A stretch of 7,458 nucleotides of DNA, from assembly GCA_003168295.1 (NCBI GenBank), contig PMST01000129.1, forward strand, positions 539 through 7,996. Direction: 5' to 3'. Made by a program: the position numbers and the translations under genes. A model generated the notes under the pieces. The model was not told the DNA's origin. It ran no database searches and was given only the letters and a program-made list of their open reading frames with translations. This document shows positions 5,218-7,458 of the stretch, piece after piece. Every line of letters starts with the position of its first letter. The first letter of the stretch is position 1. Origin of the DNA: Actinomycetota bacterium (GTDB lineage: Bacteria > Actinomycetota > Actinomycetes > Streptosporangiales > Streptosporangiaceae).

Positions 5218-5512
5218 GACCGGGGCGCCAGTAGCGGAACAGGACGCGGCCCTCGACGACCGGCACCGGGCCGAAGCGGCGGCTGTCCACGGCGCCGGCG
5301 CCGGGGTTGTCGGACTCCAGCCACCAGCCGCCGGGGACGCGACGGGCGGCGCGCTTGACGATGAGCATGCCGGGCTGGCCCGGGTGGCGGGCGAGCACGA
5401 TCTGACCCGGACGGACCCGGCGGGTGCGCCGGACGAGCAGCCAGTCACCGGGGCGCAGGGCAGGTTCCATGGACCGTTCGGCGACCGTGACCCGAAGAAA
5501 GGGCCAGTGCAT
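5210..5512 (-). CDS. sodX: Nickel-type superoxide dismutase maturation protease (S26 family)
   Basis: A 100-residue S26 (signal-peptidase-like) serine protease. The Ser block is VAERSMEPALRPGDWLLV with the expected nucleophile Ser14; the Lys block is GMLIVKRAARR with the general base Lys53. The late conserved box VDSRRFGPVPVVEGRVLFRYW is intact. There is no N-terminal membrane helix, unlike secretory signal peptidases. That fits the dedicated protease that trims the SodN leader in the cytoplasm so that His becomes the N-terminal nickel ligand. The start is fixed: an in-frame TGA lies six codons upstream of ATG 5512, and GGGAGGG precedes it. It is divergent from sodN across 78 bases, which strongly supports the assignment. 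Cleavage of SodN is established for the family, not shown here. Confidence 0.93.
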   Translation of the reverse strand: MHWPFLRVTVAERSMEPALRPGDWLLVRRTRRVRPGQIVLARHPGQPGMLIVKRAARRVPGGWWLESDNPGAGAVDSRRFGPVPVVEGRVLFRYWRPGPG

Positions 5513-5524
5513 CCATCCCTCCCG

Positions 5525-5552
5525 GTGTCATCCCAGGCGAGCGGGGTAGTGT
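5525..5552 (+). promoter_or_regulatory. Candidate sodN promoter
   Basis: GTGTCA (5525-5530) and TAGTGT (5547-5552) are separated by 16 bases and resemble -35 and -10 boxes (4 of 6 matches at -35, TANNNT at -10). Transcription would start near 5559, giving a 5' leader of about 32 bases. I see no complete Nur-type TTGCA-N5-TGCAA dyad; only a TGCAA half-site at 5559-5563. Confidence 0.45.
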
Positions 5553-5590
5553 CGGGTCTGCAAAGTTCACGAGTCGGAGAAAGGGAATCG

Positions 5591-6001
5591 ATGAGGCTGC
5601 TCACACGCCTGCTCGAGCCGAAGGCCATCGCCCATGCCCACTGCGACCTGCCCTGCGGAGTCTATGACCCGGCGCAGGCCAGGATCGAGGCGGAATCCGT
5701 GAAGGCCATCGCGGAAAAGTACGCCCAGAACACGGATCCGGAGTTCCGGACCCGCGCCATCCTGATCAAGGAACAGCGCTCGGAGCTGGTCAAGCACCAC
5801 CTGTGGGTGCTGTGGACCGACTACTTCAAGCCGCCGCACTTCGAGAAGTACCCGCAGCTGAACCAGCTGTTCAACGAGGCCACCAAGCTGGCCGGCGGTG
5901 GCGGCGGGACCAAATCCAGCGTCGACCCGGCCGTGGCGGAGGAGCTGCTGGCCAAGATCGAGGAGATCAGCAAGATCTTCTGGGAGACCAAGCAGGCCTA
6001 A
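5591..6001 (+). CDS. sodN: Nickel-containing superoxide dismutase precursor
   Basis: A 136-residue precursor of Ni-SOD, which dismutates superoxide to hydrogen peroxide and oxygen in the cytoplasm as a homohexamer. Residues 1-16 (MRLLTRLLEPKAIAHA) are the leader, and cleavage exposes the nickel hook HCDLPCGVYDPAQ. His17, Cys18 and Cys22 become His1, Cys2 and Cys6 of the mature enzyme. The four-helix core is recognisable: ARIEAESVKAIAEKY, RAILIKEQRSELVKHHLWVLWTDYFKPPH and the final IEEISKIFWETKQA. A five-glycine run (AGGGGGTKSS) sits in the loop before the last helix. The start ATG has GGAG and AAGGGA just upstream. The frame stays open upstream to 5384, but that part overlaps sodX and is not coding. 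SodX next door supplies the processing. Family and function are certain. Confidence 0.98.
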   Translation: MRLLTRLLEPKAIAHAHCDLPCGVYDPAQARIEAESVKAIAEKYAQNTDPEFRTRAILIKEQRSELVKHHLWVLWTDYFKPPHFEKYPQLNQLFNEATKLAGGGGGTKSSVDPAVAEELLAKIEEISKIFWETKQA

Positions 6002-6048
6002 GTCGCCGGGCATGAGCCGGCCGCCTGGCCCGCTTAGCCCTTGCCTGA

Positions 6049-6104
6049 TGAAACCCGGGTTCGGTGGGGTTAGCGCCCCGCCAGACCCGGGTTTCACGGT
6101 TTTT
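6049..6104 (+). terminator. Strong composite intrinsic terminator of sodN
   Basis: TGAAACCCGGGT (6049-6060) and ACCCGGGTTTCA (6085-6096) are perfect 12-base complements. Inside the loop a second stem forms: GGTGGGG (6063-6069) pairs with CCCCGCC (6076-6082), with one G-U pair and loop TTAGCG. CGG and five T (6100-6104) follow. This is a textbook rho-independent terminator with an extended two-part stem, 47 bases after the sodN stop. Confidence 0.92.
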
Positions 6105-6160
6105 CCTGGGGTCTTAGTTCCGGCCGGATGAAGCCCGGGTTACGGCTTTACTGCCTTTCC

Positions 6161-6194
6161 GCCGGCTTCCCGGCTTTCGCGGTTTTCGGTTTTT
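6161..6194 (+). terminator. Second, weaker terminator downstream of sodN
   Basis: GCCGG (6161-6165) and CCGGC (6170-6174) form a 5-base-pair hairpin with a CTTC loop, directly followed by TTT and two further T-runs (6183-6186 and 6190-6194). It would back up the main terminator and insulate the downstream stress operon from sodN transcription. Confidence 0.5.
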
Positions 6195-6229
6195 CCTACC
6201 TTCCGCGTCGGCGGCCAAGCTGAGCTGCG

Positions 6230-6251
6230 GTTTTACCGAGGGTAGGGGTAC
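6230..6251 (+). promoter_or_regulatory. Candidate SigB/SigF-type stress promoter
   Basis: GTTTT (6230-6234) and GGGTAC (6246-6251), about 12 bases after GTTT, resemble the GTTT / GGGTA boxes used by actinobacterial SigB/SigF sigma factors. The spacer is shorter than the usual 14-17 bases, which lowers confidence. A second GGGTA sits at 6240-6244. The operon it would drive encodes a sigma factor of just this family, so autoregulation is plausible. The arms CTGCG (6225-6229) and CGCAG (6251-6255) also bracket the site. Confidence 0.4.
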
Positions 6252-6341
6252 GCAGACGGCGCGGCACGTTTCTCGTCATGCCCGGCGGGCGGTAAGTTGC
6301 TGCTGTGGGCGGCGACCAGTAAACCTGCCCGGAGGAGAGAC

Positions 6342-6827
6342 GTGACCGAAGACACCGCCGCGACGGCCGAATACGGGTCCGTGCCTGGTCAACGGGATCC
6401 GGACCAAGCGGATCGCCAGGCGCCGGACCACGTAAAGGTCTGCATGCCCGCCGAGGGTGCCTACCTCTCCGTGCTGCGGACCGCGACCGCGGGCCTGGCG
6501 GCGAGGCTTGACTTTACCCTCGACGAGATCGAGGACCTGCGCATCGCGGTCGATGAGGCGTGCGCGATGCTGCTTGCCCAGGCCATACCGGGTACCAACC
6601 TGGAATGCGCCTTCGACCTCGGCGCGGACGAGATGGCGATCACCGTATCGGTGACCGCCGCCGAGCCCCGGATTCCCGCCCGGGACACCTTTGCCTGGAC
6701 CGTGCTCTCCGCCCTGGCTGGCACGGTGGACTCGCGGCTCGGGGCCGACGACGAGGTTTCGATCGTGCTGCGTAAGCACCGCGAAATACCGAAGTCAGGG
6801 CCGCATTCCGGATCGAGGTCCGGGTGA
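6342..6827 (+). CDS. RsbW-like ATPase-fold protein, probable anti-sigma regulator
   Basis: A 161-residue protein starting at GTG 6342, with GGAGGAG ending 4 bases upstream. After a polar 30-residue N-terminus, residues 31-145 follow the HATPase_c/RsbW layout: VKVCMPAEGAYLSVLRTATAGLAARL, then DEIEDLRIAVDEACAMLL, then strands around CAFDLGADEMAITVSV, and DTFAWTVLSALAGTV. RsbW-type proteins bind and inhibit SigB/SigF-type sigma factors and phosphorylate anti-anti-sigma partners. Here the N-box reads E72-A-C-A-M76, where the Mg-binding Asn of RsbW/SpoIIAB would be at position 76, and no DxGxG box is visible. Kinase activity is therefore doubtful although sigma binding may remain. The stop overlaps the start of the sigma gene by 4 bases, which makes that sigma factor the obvious partner. 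Confidence 0.85.
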   Translation: MTEDTAATAEYGSVPGQRDPDQADRQAPDHVKVCMPAEGAYLSVLRTATAGLAARLDFTLDEIEDLRIAVDEACAMLLAQAIPGTNLECAFDLGADEMAITVSVTAAEPRIPARDTFAWTVLSALAGTVDSRLGADDEVSIVLRKHREIPKSGPHSGSRSG

Positions 6828-6851
6828 GCGGCGAGTTCGAGGTCCAGGTGA
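6814..6851 (+). promoter_or_regulatory. Duplicated ribosome-site/start module of the sigma gene
   Basis: CGAGGTCCGGGTGA (6814-6827) and CGAGGTCCAGGTGA (6838-6851) differ at one base of 14. Each contains GAGG five bases before an in-frame GTG (6824 and 6848). The sigma factor could start at either, giving products that differ by eight residues. I annotated the first because it overlaps the preceding stop. Confidence 0.5.
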
Positions 6852-7458
6852 CCGAAGAGCTCGAGGTGGCCCAGGCCACCTCGGAGGCGGTGCGGATCGA
6901 GCACGGCTCACCCGACCGGGCCCGGGCCCGGGAGATGTTCGAGCGGCTCGCGGTGCTGCCGGCCGACGATCCGGAGCGGGCGCGGATCAGGGGTTACCTG
7001 GTCGAGCTCCACCTTCCCCTGGTCGAGTACCTGGCCAGGCGGTTCAGGAACCGCGGCGAGTGGCTCGACGACCTCACCCAGGTCGCGACGATCGGCCTGA
7101 TCAAGTCCATCGACCGGTTCGACCTGGAGCGCGGGGTCGAATTCTCCACCTACGCCACGCCCACCATCGTGGGCGAGATCAAACGGCACTTCAGGGACAA
7201 GGGCTGGGCCGTCCGGGTCCCGCGCCGCCTGCAGGAGCTGAAGCTCTCCCTGACCAAGGCCATCGGGGACCTGGCGCAGCGCGAGGGACGCGCGCCGACC
7301 GTGAGCGAACTCGCCGCGCATCTGCAGATGACCGAGGAAGAGGTGCTGGAGGGGCTGGAGTCGGCCAACGCCTACTCCACCGTCTCGCTCGACGCCCCGG
7401 ACTCGGGGGACGAGGACGCGCCGGCGGTCTCGGACTCGCTCGGCATGGTCGACGAGGC
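6824..7458 (+). CDS. SigB/SigF-family RNA polymerase sigma factor, N-terminal part
   Basis: The first 211 residues of a sigma-70 group 3 (SigB/SigF/SigG-like) factor; the end is cut by the window. It is absent as a complete frame but reads open from GTG 6824 to the last base. Residues 59-135 are region 2: LVELHLPLVEYLARRFRNRG, DDLTQVATIGLIKSIDRFD, then GVEFSTYATPTIVGEIKRHF with the core-binding and -10 recognition helices, and RDKGWAVRVPRRLQEL. Region 3 follows (SLTKAIGDLAQREGRAPTVSELAAHL, MTEEEVLEGLESANAYSTVSLDAP). Region 4 is outside the window. The 4-base overlap with the RsbW-like gene indicates translational coupling and stoichiometric expression. It likely directs a stress or development regulon from GTTT/GGGTA promoters, possibly including its own. 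Confidence 0.95.
   Translation, partial: MSGEFEVQVTEELEVAQATSEAVRIEHGSPDRARAREMFERLAVLPADDPERARIRGYLVELHLPLVEYLARRFRNRGEWLDDLTQVATIGLIKSIDRFDLERGVEFSTYATPTIVGEIKRHFRDKGWAVRVPRRLQELKLSLTKAIGDLAQREGRAPTVSELAAHLQMTEEEVLEGLESANAYSTVSLDAPDSGDEDAPAVSDSLGMVDE

Larger units (their letters stand above)
6047..6197 (+). repeat. Degenerate direct duplication of terminator elements
   Basis: GATGAAACCCGGGTT at 6047-6061 recurs as GATGAAGCCCGGGTT at 6127-6141, offset 80 bases. CGGTTTTTCCT at 6097-6107 recurs exactly at 6187-6197, offset 90 bases. The material between has diverged, so the block looks like an old duplication of the terminator module. Confidence 0.7.
6002..6341. other. 340-base intergenic region: tandem terminators, then stress-operon promoter region
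   Basis: No open frame here has a ribosome site or recognisable protein. The left two thirds hold the sodN terminator and a degenerate copy of it, with four CGGTTTT elements at 6098, 6180, 6187 and 6228 (approximate starts). The right third holds the candidate stress promoter at 6230-6251 and a leader of about 85 bases before the GTG at 6342. The small frame beginning with TTG at 6297 is just an upstream extension of the RsbW-like gene. Confidence 0.7.

Noticed and set aside
5555..5575. Nur operator upstream of sodN
   Set aside because: Only one TGCAA half-site is present; the dyad TTGCA-N5-TGCAA is not there.
5384..5590. Upstream extension of the sodN frame by 69 codons
   Set aside because: It overlaps the sodX coding region, and Ni-SOD leaders are short; ATG 5591 has a good ribosome site.

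Overview
The window comes from the chromosome of a high-GC actinomycete. The markers are a fused-type 2-oxoglutarate decarboxylase C-terminus (Kgd), a nickel superoxide dismutase with its dedicated maturation protease, a CGNR zinc-finger protein, a PadR plus DUF4097 pair, and a SigB/SigF-type stress sigma operon. Codon third positions are strongly G/C, and GTG and TTG starts occur. The content suits Streptosporangiales or a related order, but I cannot place it more precisely from sequence alone. I see no mobile element, tRNA, rRNA or CRISPR array.

Layout, left to right. (1) 1-881, plus strand: the last 233 residues of Kgd, overlapping by one base a 59-residue DUF6104-type gene. (2) 971-2989, plus strand: a promoter overlapped by an inverted repeat, then a DUF4097 (toastrack-like beta-repeat) gene and a TTG-started PadR regulator that overlap by 4 bases. 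The PadR protein is unusually long: a winged helix, then about 115 residues of hendecad-patterned helix, then tryptophan pairs and a second helical segment. (3) 3079-4047, minus strand: an MDR-superfamily oxidoreductase, convergent with padR across a short G-tract repeat. (4) 4429-5028, plus strand: a CGNR-type regulator in which the signature reads CMNR, preceded by a 381-base spacer with small inverted repeats. (5) 5210-6001: sodX (minus) and sodN (plus), divergent across a 78-base promoter region. A very strong composite terminator and a degenerate second copy follow sodN. (6) 6342-7458, plus strand: an RsbW-like ATPase-fold protein overlapping a SigB/SigF-family sigma factor that runs off the window end. 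A candidate GTTT/GGGTAC stress promoter lies upstream.

How the parts work together. SodX is expected to remove the SodN leader so that the new N-terminal His and two Cys form the nickel hook. The RsbW-like protein and the sigma factor form a partner-switching-like stress module, but the ATPase-fold protein lacks recognisable key ATP/Mg motifs. The DUF4097-PadR pair looks like an autoregulated envelope- or membrane-stress module. It is the best candidate here for poorly described biology, because the regulator carries a long amphipathic helix that could sense a membrane, a filament or its partner.
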